Assembly (NCBI GenBank): GCA_025765615.1
Contig: JAIVFJ010000064.1
Location: 124,001-188,000, forward strand
Direction: 5' to 3'
DNA: 64,000 nucleotides
DNA from: Zopfochytrium polystomum
Taxonomy: Eukaryota > Chytridiomycota > Chytridiomycetes > Chytridiales > Chytridiaceae
Both the position numbers and the translations under genes were made by a program. Positions 1-10,616 of this stretch are shown here, piece by piece (within the stretch, counting starts at the first letter, position 1; every line of letters starts with the position of its first letter). Under the pieces are notes generated by a model. The model was given only the letters and a program-made list of their open reading frames with translations, was not told the DNA's origin and searched no databases.

Positions 1-1
1 C

Positions 2-151
2 GAGGCAGAGGGCAGGCGGGAGGACGCTGTCGAACTCGTGTTGGACAAGATTTCGCTTAAGCCCCGCGACACTGTTGCTACTGGGAACAAGAAGCCCGTC
101 ATATTCGCTTCGAAAACCGGTCACCGCCCGGTTTTCATGGTGCACCGTTGA
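2..151 (+). CDS. C-terminal fragment of a gene cut by the window edge
   Basis: An open frame runs from base 2 to a TGA at 149-151 and gives 49 residues. The peptide is mixed and protein-like: an acidic/basic start, then a VELVLDKISL stretch, then a K/H-rich end terminating in FMVHR. Its start and upstream exons lie outside the window. I do not recognise the family. It could be the last exon of a larger protein; a chance open frame of this length is also possible. Confidence 0.45.
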   Translation, partial: EAEGRREDAVELVLDKISLKPRDTVATGNKKPVIFASKTGHRPVFMVHR

Positions 152-1564
152 TAGGGTTTTTTGCCAGGTCCCGCCTGGTGGTGGCCGAATTTGGACGCGA
201 ACAACATCACCGGCTTCTTATTCCAAGTAACAACAACAGTGGCGCGGGTCAAAGGCGTATTTTGTCCAACGCGGCCTCATCCTGCGCTTTGTCTCGCTCT
301 GTGGCCTTCCTATTTTGAAATAGCGCCGTGTACTGATAGATGTGGAACAGATGTCCGGATGTGGAGAGGGAGGGGGACGGAGTGGTCAGAAGACTCGCAA
401 AAAGCAGTTGCACTAAGTTTGTCGGACCTCAGTGACTGCCTTTTCAAATCAAAGCCTGCCTTGAAACTCACCGATTAAAGTGTTCATGGTAATCGTGCCG
501 AAAGAGGTTTCCTTGGGGGCTGCTTTGGGGTTGTTAGTAGGGTAGCGTGTTGGGGGGTTTCCGAAAGAACGTATTTGATCGATGGCCGAACAGTTCGCGC
601 CGATTCACCGCTGTGAAATAGAAGTGGAGCCGTGCTGCGGTGCAGGGTGTGTCGGCTGCGGGGAGGAGGGAGAAGTCGTTTTCGATGGCGCTGGCAGTCG
701 AAGGATGACCAGTTGGTGAATTGAGTATTGTAATATATCCAAAGGAAAGCGTATATTGCAGATAAAAACCCACTTTCTTGCTGCGGCGTGTGGAGATGGA
801 TAGCGCGTTCTTCATATTCGAGCCCCAAGCAGAGAGGGAACTGGTCTGGGAAGGATAGTCATTTGAGGCTGGGGTTTGGGTTTTCGTTAATATGCAAACA
901 CTTTGTGAAACTTTTATTTTCTTCCCGCCTTCCGCTTCTCCCTGATGTTCCGCAATCTGGGTCCACAGAGGCTCGCTGGGTGGTTGGGGGGGGGGTTTCC
1001 CAGAGGGAGGTCCAAAAGACAGTAATGAGTGGGGGAAGCGAGAGAGAGAAAACAGGGACCGAAACGACAGGAACCACTGCGCATCACGCGCGAAGAGGAC
1101 GCACTTCGGAAAGACGACAAGAACGGGACGGGGTACTCCACACGAAAGACTACTCCAAAGGAAAAACCTAACACAGTAGGGAGGAAAGCGGAAGGCGGAG
1201 AGGAGAAAAAGGCCTCGCGTGCAGATATAAAAAACACGCGAAACTGGCCGCGAGGGGGTAACTGAAGCCGCAATATAACGATGAGAGACGTAAGGCGTGG
1301 AAAGAGAGGGAAAAAGGGGTGTAGGATGGACTGCGTTCGGTGTGTTTTTTTCTGTTTGTAGCTTTGTTCGGGAAGCAGTCGAAAGTCTGAAAAGGGGAGA
1401 TGAGATTTTTGTTTGTATCAATTGGCGAGGAAGGCAAGTGCCTGTTTCGTTTGAAACGCGCAAGGAGGGGAGAGGGGGTGTGTATGGGTGCCGCCTTGGA
1501 GGCCGGGATACGCGCGTCTGGCTGTTTTTGCCCTCAGGTCCGTGTCGTTTTCATTCTCCCCGTT
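152..1564. other. Intergenic, no convincing gene
   Basis: Both strands have overlapping open frames of 70-300 codons (for example minus 534-1463), but they are low-complexity and lack recognisable domains or splice-coherent partners. Purine-rich tracts occupy about 1000-1320. I see nothing here that I would call a gene. Confidence 0.5.
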
Positions 1565-2699
1565 TCACGCGGCAACCAAGAATGGCGCGGCACTGTCGGA
1601 TCGCTCCCGCCCGACGCTGCCGCGGGCCGATTCCTCCATCTCCATCCACGACGACTCGGACTCGGACCTCGGCGGTGGCGACGGCGCACGGGCGGCGCCG
1701 TCGTCGCCGTCGCCGTCCTCTTCGACAATAATCGTCGGCACGGCCGCCCTGCCGCCGGTGGTCGCGGTCGCGGCCGAGGCCGACGACGAGGACGAGCCGT
1801 ACGCGCCGCCGCTGCCGCCGCTGTTCGCCCGCCCCAGGCTCTCGTACGGCGGGCGGTCGCCGAACCCTTCGCTCTCGTAGATGGGCAGCGTGTCGATCGT
1901 CGTGCTGCGGGCGAGGCGGCCGGCGGGGTCGTTGGCGCCCGCGCCGCTGCCCATGGAGCCAAGGCTGGGTGCGACGCGCTCGCAGGCGAGCGTCCACGGC
2001 ACGGGGACCGGCTGCAGCGACACGCCGTACCGCACGCGTGGGCTGTCGAGGTTGCGCCGCGACGTCCACTGCAGCCGTCGCGGCTTGTCGATTCTGTTCC
2101 AGTCCGCGAGGAGGGAGATTGTCGCGGCTTCGGCCTGTGTGAAAGTTTTGTTTGTTAATATCTCGGTTGAAAGGCGAAAATGGAGATAGTCGAAAAGAAA
2201 AGAACAAAAAAAAAGAGGACGGAAGCGTCGCTCTCCCAAATTTACCTGGTTTGGGCCGTGGCCCAGGTTGGCTAATATAATGAGTATGATGGGGGCAGAT
2301 ATCAGCAGCACGATGCCGCCCGTGGCGAGGTGTTGCCTGAACAGCGAGCCGACCACGATATATACGAGCAGCTCCACCGCCGTACACACGAAGATGGCGA
2401 GTCGTATCACGGGCGCGGTCTCCTTGATGGTGCGGAACTCTTGCAGCTTGAGGTTGAGCTGCTTGATGCGGGCGGCGTACTCGGTGTTGGCGACCTGTAA
2501 CATTTTGTACGAGGAATGGTTAAAAAGTCGCGTTTTCCCTCGCTCTTGATCTGTCTCCATCATCATCATCATCATCATTAATTCGACACTTACGATTCCC
2601 TCCAGCTCTGCCGGTATGACGGGGCTAAAGAACTCGTGGCCCTTTTCGTATCTGTTGCAAGTTTGAGTAAAAAAGATTATTACGTCATCCCCGTTGCTT

Positions 2700-2742
<43 letters not shown>

Positions 2743-3636
2743 CAAATCTCTTTGTCTCTGTCTCTGTCTCTATTTTTTAATTCCTCTTTTTTTTTCTTTC
2801 TTCTCTGACCTTGCGGGCACTTCGCAGAGGAGGTGCCGCCGTTGGCGCTCCTGGTTGAACCGGCGCGCCACGGTTGCCGTTGCCGTCGCCGTCGCCGCGT
2901 TTGCGGGCGTACCGGCAGTCGTCGTGGTCGTCGTCGTCGTCGTTGTTGTTGTCGTCGTCCTCGTCGTCGTCGTCGTCGTCGTTGTCGTCGTCGTCGCCGC
3001 CGCAGCCGCCACAGCCCCCGTCGCCGTCTCCTCGGCGTCGGTCGCGCCGCCACCACCCACCACCAACGTCGCTCCAGTCCCCCCCGCCGCGGGGGCAGCG
3101 GCGGCCACGGCGGCCCCGAGCGCCTCCAGGAAGCCGGGCGTCGGCGTCGGCGTGCGCGCGCGCGACGGCGTCGGCGGCGACGGTGGCGAAGGTGGCGTCG
3201 GAGGGGACGACGACAACGACGACACGGGCAGCGTGGAAATCGTCACCGACACCGCGTCGAGCGCCACCAGCCGCGGCGTCCGCGACCGCGCAACGTGTGG
3301 CGGCGGTGGCGTCGGCGGGGATGGCGACCGCGGCGATAATGCAGAGGGGGAGGGGGAGGGTGGACGCTGCTGCGGGGTGGCGGTGGCGGCGGTGTACCAC
3401 GCCAGCGTGTGCAGCGCGTGCGCGACGGGCGTCTTTTCGTCGCGCGCCGGCGGTGGCGGCGTTGGCGCGAACGGGGCGGCGGCGGCAGTGTCGTCGTTAT
3501 CGTCGACGTTGTTGTTGTGGCCAGAGGAACCACCGGCAGCGCGGTCGCCGGGGCTGTTTGTAGATGCTGCGACTGGTGGTGGAGTGCTGCGGCTGAAGAA
3601 GAGGAAGAAGTAAATGAAGGTGGAGGAGAGACGCAA
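1565..3636 (-). CDS. PY1: two-transmembrane LPxY-motif protein (paralogous family member 1)
   Basis: Proposed exons on the minus strand are 3636-2810, 2651-2594, 2494-2246 and 2134-1565. Introns at 2652-2809, 2495-2593 and 2135-2245 start GTCAGA, GTAAGT and GTAAAT and keep frame. Joining them restores a block shared with PY2-PY4: ARYEKGHEFF, then PAELEGI, NTEYAARI and two hydrophobic segments (LAIFVCTAVELLVYIVVG and a following Ile/Leu-rich one). After the third intron come LADWNRIDKPRRLQW, PVPWTLACERV, LPIY and RPPY. The N-terminal region is Thr/Ser/Pro/Ala-rich; a GTC repeat encodes its poly-Thr tracts. The start is uncertain: 3636 opens this frame, but a more typical N-terminus begins at 3941 in another frame and would need an unresolved intron near 3600-3700. 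Unlike its paralogues the C-terminus lacks PPPxY, although RPPY lies internally. Function is inferred: a membrane adaptor for a WW-domain protein. Confidence 0.8.
2702..2738. repeat. (CT)n microsatellite in a PY1 intron
   Basis: About 18 CT units lie inside the 158 bp intron 2652-2809 of PY1. On the coding (minus) strand this is a GA-rich tract. Confidence 0.9.
2918..2999. repeat. GTC/GTT trinucleotide repeat encoding poly-Thr
   Basis: A long run of GTC with GTT interruptions is read on the minus strand as ACG/ACA. It encodes poly-Thr in the N-terminal region of PY1. Other frames of the same DNA give spurious poly-Val, poly-Ser or poly-Arg ORFs. Confidence 0.85.
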
Positions 3637-4017
3637 GGAGGGGGGGAAGAGGGTGGTTGTTGTTGCGGTGGCGGGAGTGGGGTCAGAGTTCCCACTTCGG
3701 GTGGCGTTGGCGCAACAACCGATGCTCGTGTTGCTCGGCTTCCTACTGCTGCTGCTGGTGCTGCTGATGCTGACGGCGGCGGCGGCGGCGGCGGCGAGGA
3801 AGCGAGGAAAAGAGTTGAGGAGGAGCGCAAGGTGTCACTGCTGTCATCGCTGTGGTGGTTGTGGTGGTAGTTGTGGTTGCGATTTGCCAATACCAAAGGC
3901 GACGGCGCCATCGGTGTTGCAGCAGCTGTTGTTGCAGTCATCCCCCGTTCGCTCTCTCTCTCGTTGCGGAGTTGGGTGTGGTGGTGGGGAAGGATGAGCG
4001 AGCGTATTCAGAGAGAA

Positions 4018-4020
<3 letters not shown>

Positions 4021-4059
<39 letters not shown>
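4021..4059. repeat. (GT)n microsatellite
   Basis: About 19 uninterrupted GT units upstream of PY1. A CAGA tetranucleotide run follows at 4317-4349. Confidence 0.95.
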
Positions 4060-4063
<4 letters not shown>

Positions 4064-4316
4064 CGCGGTTGGGAGCGAGCGAAGAAGGTGACGAAGAAAC
4101 GCAACAAAGAACAGAAAGAAAGAAAGCAAGAAAGAAACAAGGAAAGAAGAGAGGGCTGGCTGCCTGGCTGGCTGGGAGATGGAGCAACTGAGGGCGACGC
4201 GCGCGCGCGTGGGGGGCGATCGCGAATAGTGGGCGACAGAGACAGGTTCGTTCGTTCGTAGATCCAAAAAGGGAAAACTCGGATGGGGGAGACAGGGAAA
4301 GCAGATATATATCGTA

Positions 4317-4349
<33 letters not shown>
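4317..4349. repeat. (CAGA)n tetranucleotide repeat
   Basis: Eight CAGA units, followed by an AT-rich stretch with TTTTAATTTTAATTTT-like runs near 4410-4455. Confidence 0.9.
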
Positions 4350-4914
4350 ACAGGCAAGCCATTTTTCGTTTCACTTTAAATAGGAGGAAAACCAAATAAA
4401 GAGTTTCGCAATTTTTATATATTTATATATATTTTTTAATTTTAATTTTAATTTTTGGTTTCTTGGTGGATGTTTGTGTTTGCATGCGTGACTGTGCTTG
4501 CGCGAGTTCTTTACTTTTTTATTCTTTTCTTTTCTTTTGTTGTTGTTTTTATTTGTGGTGCCTGTCTTCTTCTTTCATCCTTTGCCATCCACCCACCCGA
4601 CCCATCATCCACCACCCACCCCACCACACAAAAAGCAAAAGCAAGCATAGCAAGCCTCACGGGAGAGTGGCCGCCAAGCCCTTCTTCTTCTTGCGGGCAC
4701 AGCGGTCTGTCTTCTTGTCCCAAGCCCGTCAGAAGAGAAGAAGACACACATCCCTCGACATATATTGATTTTCCGCCAGGGCAGAAACAAAACAAGCCCG
4801 ACAACAGGTGCCACCCTCCACCCGCTCCTGCTTTCATTCTGTTAATTCTGACTTTGACGCGTCCACCGCAAAGCCAACCCCCCGTGTAACGCACAAAAAC
4901 CTTACATATGGACG

Positions 4915-5826
4915 TTGATGATGTCGACAACAGGGGTTGGTTCGAGCTCAGCAGTCACGAATACAATGTGTCATAGCCATCAGGCTAAACACTGCAAGCA
5001 ACTTGAAGAATGCCCTCCGGTTATCGTTGTGCCAAAAAAAAAGTCCAAGTGCACAAGTATGGAGCGCATGAGATTGCCTGTTGCGTGCCCTGTATACCCC
5101 CTTTTTCTTTTCCTAAGACAGAACTACTACGAACAAGGGGCTCAGAAATCATTTTATCAACACCAACTCACTGGGCCTTGCTACCCCACTACCCCAATAC
5201 AGGCAAAACCAAGTCACTACAAAATCCATTTAGAAAAATATACTGCGATCCAAGGACAAGGGGAAAAAATTGGAAAGAGCAAACCCATCACAGTTCCTAA
5301 TTCTTTCAATTTCCACGTTTTTTCGAACCAGGCTTTTGTGGAAAGGATTTACCGCTACTTCCACAGGTTTTTGGGGGGAGATTTCAGCTTCTTTGGACGA
5401 AGATGCTACCGGCCTGCGCAGGATTCGTCGCTCAGGGTTTTCAGAACGTGGCGGTTTAGCGGGGATTTCTTAAAAAGGGAAAAATGGAATACCTGGATAA
5501 GCGCCCATCGCAGACTTTGCGCAGGCCGGAAGGTAAATGGAAAAATAATGCTCGTCTGTGGTAAAGTTTTGGAAAAGCCCCTCACCCTGGGGAAACCCAA
5601 CACCGCGCCGTTAACCAACAACCACCCGCCACGCCCCAACGCAGAGGTGGTGCCACTTAAAATCGGCACCAATCTTTGGGAACTTCTTCGTCTTGCAAAC
5701 CTGGAAACGAAAAATAATATCAGTTGGCTTACTGTATTGAAAGGTAATCTTTCGGGAATCGCCAGTGGCGAGGGCTCCCGTGAGTACCGCAGCGATAATT
5801 GCCTCCTTGCAGTACTTTTTGATTGA
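4915..5826 (+). CDS. Unrecognised 303-codon open frame, possibly not a gene
   Basis: An uninterrupted frame runs from ATG 4915 to TGA 5826 in an AT-richer segment between PY1 and PY2. The peptide has a Cys/His/Lys-rich start, an aromatic and basic middle (VERIYRYFHRFLGG) and no low-complexity runs, unlike the neighbouring genes. I recognise no domain, see no transmembrane segment and find no paralogue in the window. It overlaps a 12 bp inverted repeat (5409-5420 with 5518-5529), which suggests mobile-element debris or a structured RNA instead of a conserved gene. The lack of stops is the only positive evidence. Confidence 0.25.
   Translation: MMMSTTGVGSSSAVTNTMCHSHQAKHCKQLEECPPVIVVPKKKSKCTSMERMRLPVACPVYPLFLFLRQNYYEQGAQKSFYQHQLTGPCYPTTPIQAKPSHYKIHLEKYTAIQGQGEKIGKSKPITVPNSFNFHVFSNQAFVERIYRYFHRFLGGDFSFFGRRCYRPAQDSSLRVFRTWRFSGDFLKREKWNTWISAHRRLCAGRKVNGKIMLVCGKVLEKPLTLGKPNTAPLTNNHPPRPNAEVVPLKIGTNLWELLRLANLETKNNISWLTVLKGNLSGIASGEGSREYRSDNCLLAVLFD
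5409..5529. repeat. Inverted repeat, 12 bp arms, 97 bp loop
   Basis: CCGGCCTGCGCA at 5409-5420 is the exact reverse complement of 5518-5529. The arms do not extend further. No flanking duplication is apparent. Confidence 0.7.
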
Positions 5827-6237
5827 TTCAGACTAGCCTTTCTAGCCTCTAAAAGTTTCTGGCCGTTTTCGTGGAAGTTTCATTTAATGGAGCTGACAGA
5901 AGGATATTGTTTTGTTTTTTCAGTGATAAAGTACGCTGAAAATCCAGGGTAAATAACCGCACCACTATCATTCAGCAGCGGCGGCGACAGGCTTCCGCCG
6001 TGTGCCGACCGCCTAAGTCTTGTTTCAAACAAGCGAGGCAGACAAGTATTAATAAAACGAAGGAAGAGCTGTTGTTGCAGCGTATCCGCCGCCGCCGCCG
6101 CGTGCAGAAACAGTTTGAGACGAATGCCTCCTCGTCAGCCTCCGCTTTCACCTCCACGCTAGAGGGCGGGCGAAGAAGACAAGCAAACAAGCGTTTCGAA
6201 TGGGCGAAGGGTGGCACATGACGGCCTTTCGACTGAG

Positions 6238-6277
6238 ACTGAAGCAGAGGAGAGCGAGAGAGAGACGGAGAAAGAGG

Positions 6278-6308
<31 letters not shown>

Positions 6309-6313
6309 GCAGG

Positions 6314-6383
<70 letters not shown>
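6238..6383. repeat. (GA)n-rich tract upstream of PY2
   Basis: Nearly pure GA/GGA repeats about 135-280 bp upstream of the PY2 start codon. Similar tracts lie at 34160-34260 and 61871-61923. Confidence 0.9.
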
Positions 6384-6515
6384 GACGGAGAAGGAGTTGC
6401 CAAAAAGCACAGCAGCCTCTTCCGTTGAAGGCTGGCGGCTCCTCTCGCCTCTTTCGCTACCTGCGTCCTCTCTGCACCCAAGAAGGCGCGGCCCTCAATA
6501 AAGATAGATACATAG

Positions 6516-8427
6516 ATGGACTTACCGCACGCCTCGGTCGTTCCGCCGCCGCCCGCCGTTTCGGCTGATCGTGCTACGCCGCCTCAGTCGTCGCTGCAGT
6601 CGCCGCTGCCAATCGCTGCAGGCATTCCCCTCAAGTCCGCCACCGCCTCTGCGCCCGCGGTGGCGGCTTCATTGGCCCCAGCCAAGCCCTCGGCCTCGTA
6701 TGCTGATAACGCCCAAAGTGTCCGTGACGGTCTCGCTAAGCCGTCGGTCTCCTCGCCAAAGAGTGACCGCGCCGAACACGCCGCCGTTGCGCCGCCGCAG
6801 CCTGCACCACAACCAGATCCAGCCGCCGTTGGCGACGCCACTACCACCACTCCGACCAGCGAGAACTTTACCGTATCCGCGGCGACGGCGCCAGCACCGG
6901 ATCGGGCGCATGCGACCGTACCAGAGAATGGGAACCAGGGCGCGGCGGACACCGAGCGAGCATCTAGCTCGCCCGACGCCGTCCAAGCAGGCCCGCGCCG
7001 GTCGCCCCCTCCCGCCTACGAAGAGTTTGGACGGTCTGCAGGGAGCGACGGCGGCGGCGCCAGCGCCAGCGGCACAGGTGTTGTGCTGGGTCGGGCAGGT
7101 GCGGGGACATCACAAGCGACGCCGCCGCCGCCGCTGCCGGCCCCGTCCGCCCGCCACCCCCAACTTGCCTCCACCGGCAACCCCGCTTGGACGGCATCGC
7201 AAGCCTCCCACGCCTCGCTTGCCTCCGCCGTCCCCTCCACCACCACGTCCTCCTCATCTTCCTCCGACCACCGCAGCAGCGCCGCAAACACCCTCTCCCA
7301 GTCGCTCTCTCCACGCCTCCGCGCCATTTCCGAGTTTGTTGTCAGCGACCACTCGGACGAATCGGACGCCTCCGTGCTCGCCTTAACCACAATAGAAGGT
7401 GCACAGGGAGAGGCTCAGCGGGCACCGCGTACCCCGGCCGATGCGGCCGCGACCGTAGCGGCCGCGTCCGCCCTCGCACCTCCGCGCCGCCAAGCGCCGA
7501 TCGCGCAGCTCTCCGCCGCTGAGCAGCAGCAGGTCAACCTGCGCCTCGAGCGCATGGTCGCGGCGGCGCGGCTGCGCGATGGCGGCCTCTACCGTCTGTC
7601 GGCCATCCCACTCGAGTACGAGAACCGCCCGCTGTACTTTTCGTCCGTGCTGCCCGAGGAGCTCGAGGGCATCCTGCCCAACACAGTGTTTGCCGCCCGC
7701 ATCGCCGCGCTCAACAAAGAGCTGGTCGACGACTATAAGCACCTCCTCGACCGCGGGCCTGTGCTCCGGACGGTCGCCATGTTTGCGTCGACCGGCGCCG
7801 GCGTCATGGCCATGATCATCGTGCCCACGACTTTGGCCGTCGGCATGACCGTCGTCGGGCTGGCCATTGTCGGAACCGTGCTGTTTTTCGTGCTTGCGTT
7901 TGCCGTCACGAGCCTGTTTTTTATCTACCTGGTGCGTTACGATTTCGTCTCCGTTATTCCTTTTTTCTCCGTGCCTGATTTACACACACAAACAGCCCCG
8001 CTACACGGTGGAATCCGCCGTCACCGCGTGGACGCGCGAAGACGAGCCGCGGCGACTGCGCTGGTCGTCGGTGCGCCACGACGTTCCCATGAAGCGCCCA
8101 ACCTTCCGCCCTGTCGCCGTGCCTTGGGAAATCGTCGTCGAGCGCGTCCGCGAGCCGCTCCTCGACCCCGCCTCCGCCGCTTCCGTCGCTGCCGGCGACG
8201 CCCTGCCCGAATACCGCTCGCCGCAGCCGTCCGCGTCCGCACCGGCCGCCGCACCGGCCGCCGCCGCTTCACTCTCGCCCGCTGACCCGGCCGCAAACTC
8301 CGCTGCTGACCCCATCGACGTGCGCCGGCCGCCACCCCAAGAACCCGGCAGCGTCGTCGTGGTTGTCGAAGGCGGGGGCGCCGATCGCGCTCAGGAAAAT
8401 GCTCCTCCGCCCGTGTACGTTGCTTGA
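6516..8427 (+). CDS. PY2: two-transmembrane LPxY/PPxY-motif protein (family member 2)
   Basis: Exons 6516-7931 and 7996-8427, joined across a 64 bp intron (GTGCGT...AACAG) in phase 0, give 615 residues. Residues 1-330 are Ala/Ser/Pro-rich and probably disordered. The conserved core follows: IPLEYENRPLYF, PEELEGI, NTVFAARIAALN, then two hydrophobic segments at about 415-440 and 446-472. After the intron come TAWTREDEPRRLRW, PVAVPWEIVVERV, DALPEY and a terminal PPPVYVA. The intron found at ELEG in PY1, PY3 and PY4 is absent here. Both termini are predicted on the same side of the membrane. PPxY and LPxY motifs are known WW-domain ligands of Rsp5/Nedd4 ligases, so a ligase-adaptor role is inferred, not shown. 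The start is the first Met of a long frame. Confidence 0.85.
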
Positions 8428-10223
8428 CGAGTCGCCGCGTTGCGCGATACCCACCGAAAAAAAAAAACAAAAATAACTTTCTTTCGATGAAACGCATATG
8501 GACTTGCTGCGCACAGCACACCTCTCCTCACCACTCTATCACCATTCAAATGAAGCTTTTTTGTTCCCTTCCATCTTCTCTCCGCACCCCTCCTTCATTA
8601 CCCCTTGTGTTTCTCTTTGCGCCCTCCTCGCGGCCTCGTACGTTCCAAGTCTGCTTTTGGCCTTTTCTCTGTTTCGGTGCTCTTGCCTTCGATGGTATTC
8701 ACCATAACCGCACCACTCTCACTACTACCACCCTTACCCCCGAATAAAAAAGCAAATACAAAGGAGAAGGTCTCGGTCAAGAGTGGGCACAATACCGACT
8801 CCCAGTTGGGATGTCCATTTTGAACCAAAAAGGTCAACCCCCCTACTAACGCCAGCATCCCTTAATCAATTAATTGCTGACGTCTTCATTTTATCAAATT
8901 TACGAAATTACAGGAATCTATGGCAAAATAGTGAGTCTGTGCGAGAGTGAATGGGTGTCATTGCACATGATGCATTTATTGGTTCGAGTTCAGCACTTCA
9001 AATGTGGCACTGCGCAGTGTCTTGTTGCATCAGTGTTGTCAGCTATTTTCAAAGTGGGCCTCACTTCTCCGTCCAGTGTTATGCTATAGCCCAGCGCTGA
9101 GCTGAGAGCACATCCCCTTGAGTGAGTCCGAAGAGGTGCGTTAGCTCCCCTACCGTAACAGCAAGTTGCGCAAATATTTTAGTTTGTAATTGGACTAATC
9201 CTGTGAGGCCTGGGCCGCACGATATGTGCCGGGTCCAACAACAGCTTGGTTACAAACCAATAATTAAGTCTACTTATGAGAAAAGTCTACAATAATTATG
9301 GCACCATGTGAGATCGTCTTCAGCTTCAAGGGTTCATCTAAACAAATGGGTAACGGACAGTTCCTCAAAGATGCGAGATTACTGGTCATTATATAGGACA
9401 GGATACCACTATTCATTTGTAATAGTATTCATGTAAGGCAGCTGTGTGCTAGCACCAGAGAACGACTATCATGATTAAGGCTTCAGATTGAGGCCCAGGT
9501 CTCAACGTTGAAATTGAACGATATTGAGGCTGTGGGCTCCCTGTTCTTTAAAAATGATCATCAGCTTGTTTAACCGAGTGGTTTCCTTTTGTTGCTACTG
9601 TTCGTCTTTGTGCAGAGCAATCCGGCATAGATTCATGAGGAATTCACGGTTGAAGAAGAAGCAAGCGTAAATTGAGAGTCTCGTCGTTTTGTGAAGGGTG
9701 TCAAAGTCAAGAAAATGAAATGTCATAAGTTTTTGATATCTCCATTGCTAGTTATACTAGAGTTGACTTTCTTTTTTCCGCCAAGGCCACACAATGGAAT
9801 GAAATTTTCACCACACATGGCAACTTGACCATCGGCGATGAACTCTCTTTGCATTGAATGGGGCTTGTGGTGTGCTAACAGTCTGTACAAGGCTGGATTC
9901 AATGTGTTTAATTTGGAAGGAAGGGCGATCGCGGTTGACTGCAAGGATCTTGGTAGATTGGTGTGAACCAAAGGGATGGGATTGGCGGTGTGTGGGTGAT
10001 CTCACAATTGAACGGGCTCCCCTCAAGTTTCGGAGATTGCAACGCATCCAAACCTTCATCTGATTGTTTTCTTCTTGAGAATTTGGAGTGATAAAAGAAA
10101 AACATTCCCTCAGGCCAATTTTCCCAAACCCAGTTCATCGGGAGTCACACACAGACTCATCTCAAGAAACTCCACAAATGGATACTGCAACAATTGCCGA
10201 TAATACATCTCGGTGTCCGAACC
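8428..10223. other. AT-rich intergenic region, possible transposon debris
   Basis: Base composition falls compared with the genes. Short peptides on the minus strand at 9723-10059 look mixed and protein-like but fall in different frames and match nothing I recognise. No RNA gene seen. The retrotransposon at 10224 inserted at the right edge. Confidence 0.4.
10219..10223. repeat. 5 bp target-site duplication (left)
   Basis: GAACC immediately before the 5' LTR is repeated at 13405-13409 immediately after the 3' LTR. Confidence 0.9.
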
Positions 10224-10240
10224 TGTTATGAATCACCCTC

Positions 10241-10350
10241 TGGAAACCTCTGGAACCTTCTAGAACATTCCTTCATGGAACCTTCTGGAACCTTCTGGAA
10301 CCTTCTAGAACATTCCTTCATGGAACCTTGTGGAACCTTCTGGAACCTTC
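10241..10350 (+). promoter_or_regulatory. Array of heat-shock-element-like GAAnnTTC units in the LTR
   Basis: A 10 bp period (TGGAACCTTC and close variants) creates alternating GAA and TTC half-sites spaced by exactly two bases. The longest gap-free run is eight half-sites (10278-10315). Runs of four lie at 10253-10270 and 10333-10350. nGAAnnTTCn is the established heat-shock factor binding pattern and three units suffice for a trimer. That the array drives transcription is inference. The same array is in the 3' LTR; the solo LTR at 32384 keeps a shorter one. Confidence 0.7.
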
Positions 10351-10460
10351 TTTGCTTTCCTGACTTGTCTTGTTGTCATTGGTATCATTGGTATCATTGT
10401 ATTACTAATTGCTCTTTCTGGAACTTTCTTTGAGTCTTGACAAGGAAGACTCTCAAAAGG

Positions 10461-10468
10461 TATAAAAG
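10461..10468 (+). promoter_or_regulatory. LTR TATA box
   Basis: TATAAAAG lies 35 bp upstream of AAGTGAATTAT (10496-10506). That sequence would therefore sit at or near the 5' end of the element RNA. Confidence 0.75.
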
Positions 10469-10578
10469 GGGGATGGGGGACCTGTCCCATCCCTCAAGTG
10501 AATTATTGTTTCCAATACAATCATCACTCCTCTCAGTTCCTTGTCTGCCTTGTCCTGTCCTGCCCTGTTCCTGACATC

Positions 10579-10589
10579 ATAATTCACTT
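10579..10589 (+). other. Putative self-priming primer binding site
   Basis: ATAATTCACTT begins two bases after the 5' LTR. It is the exact reverse complement of AAGTGAATTAT at 10496-10506 in the LTR, next to the predicted transcription start. This is the arrangement known from Tf1, where the RNA 5' end folds back on the binding site and primes reverse transcription instead of a tRNA. Confidence 0.65.
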
Positions 10590-10616
10590 CACCCTCTCCT
10601 ACTACTCTCTGCCATC

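Larger units (their letters stand above)
10224..10576 (+). repeat. 5' LTR
   Basis: 353 bp, TGTTATG...CCTGACA. Contains an array of GAAnnTTC units (10241-10350), a TATA box at 10461 and the putative RNA start near 10496. Same length and sequence as the 3' LTR. Confidence 0.95.

Noticed and set aside
534..1463. 309-codon minus-strand open frame
   Set aside because: Ser/Phe/Pro-rich, no domain, no splice logic, and overlapping frames of similar length on both strands suggest a compositional artefact.
8978..9000. GGTTCGAGTTC, a possible tRNA B box
   Set aside because: T-stem pairs poorly and no acceptor or D-arm can be folded around it.
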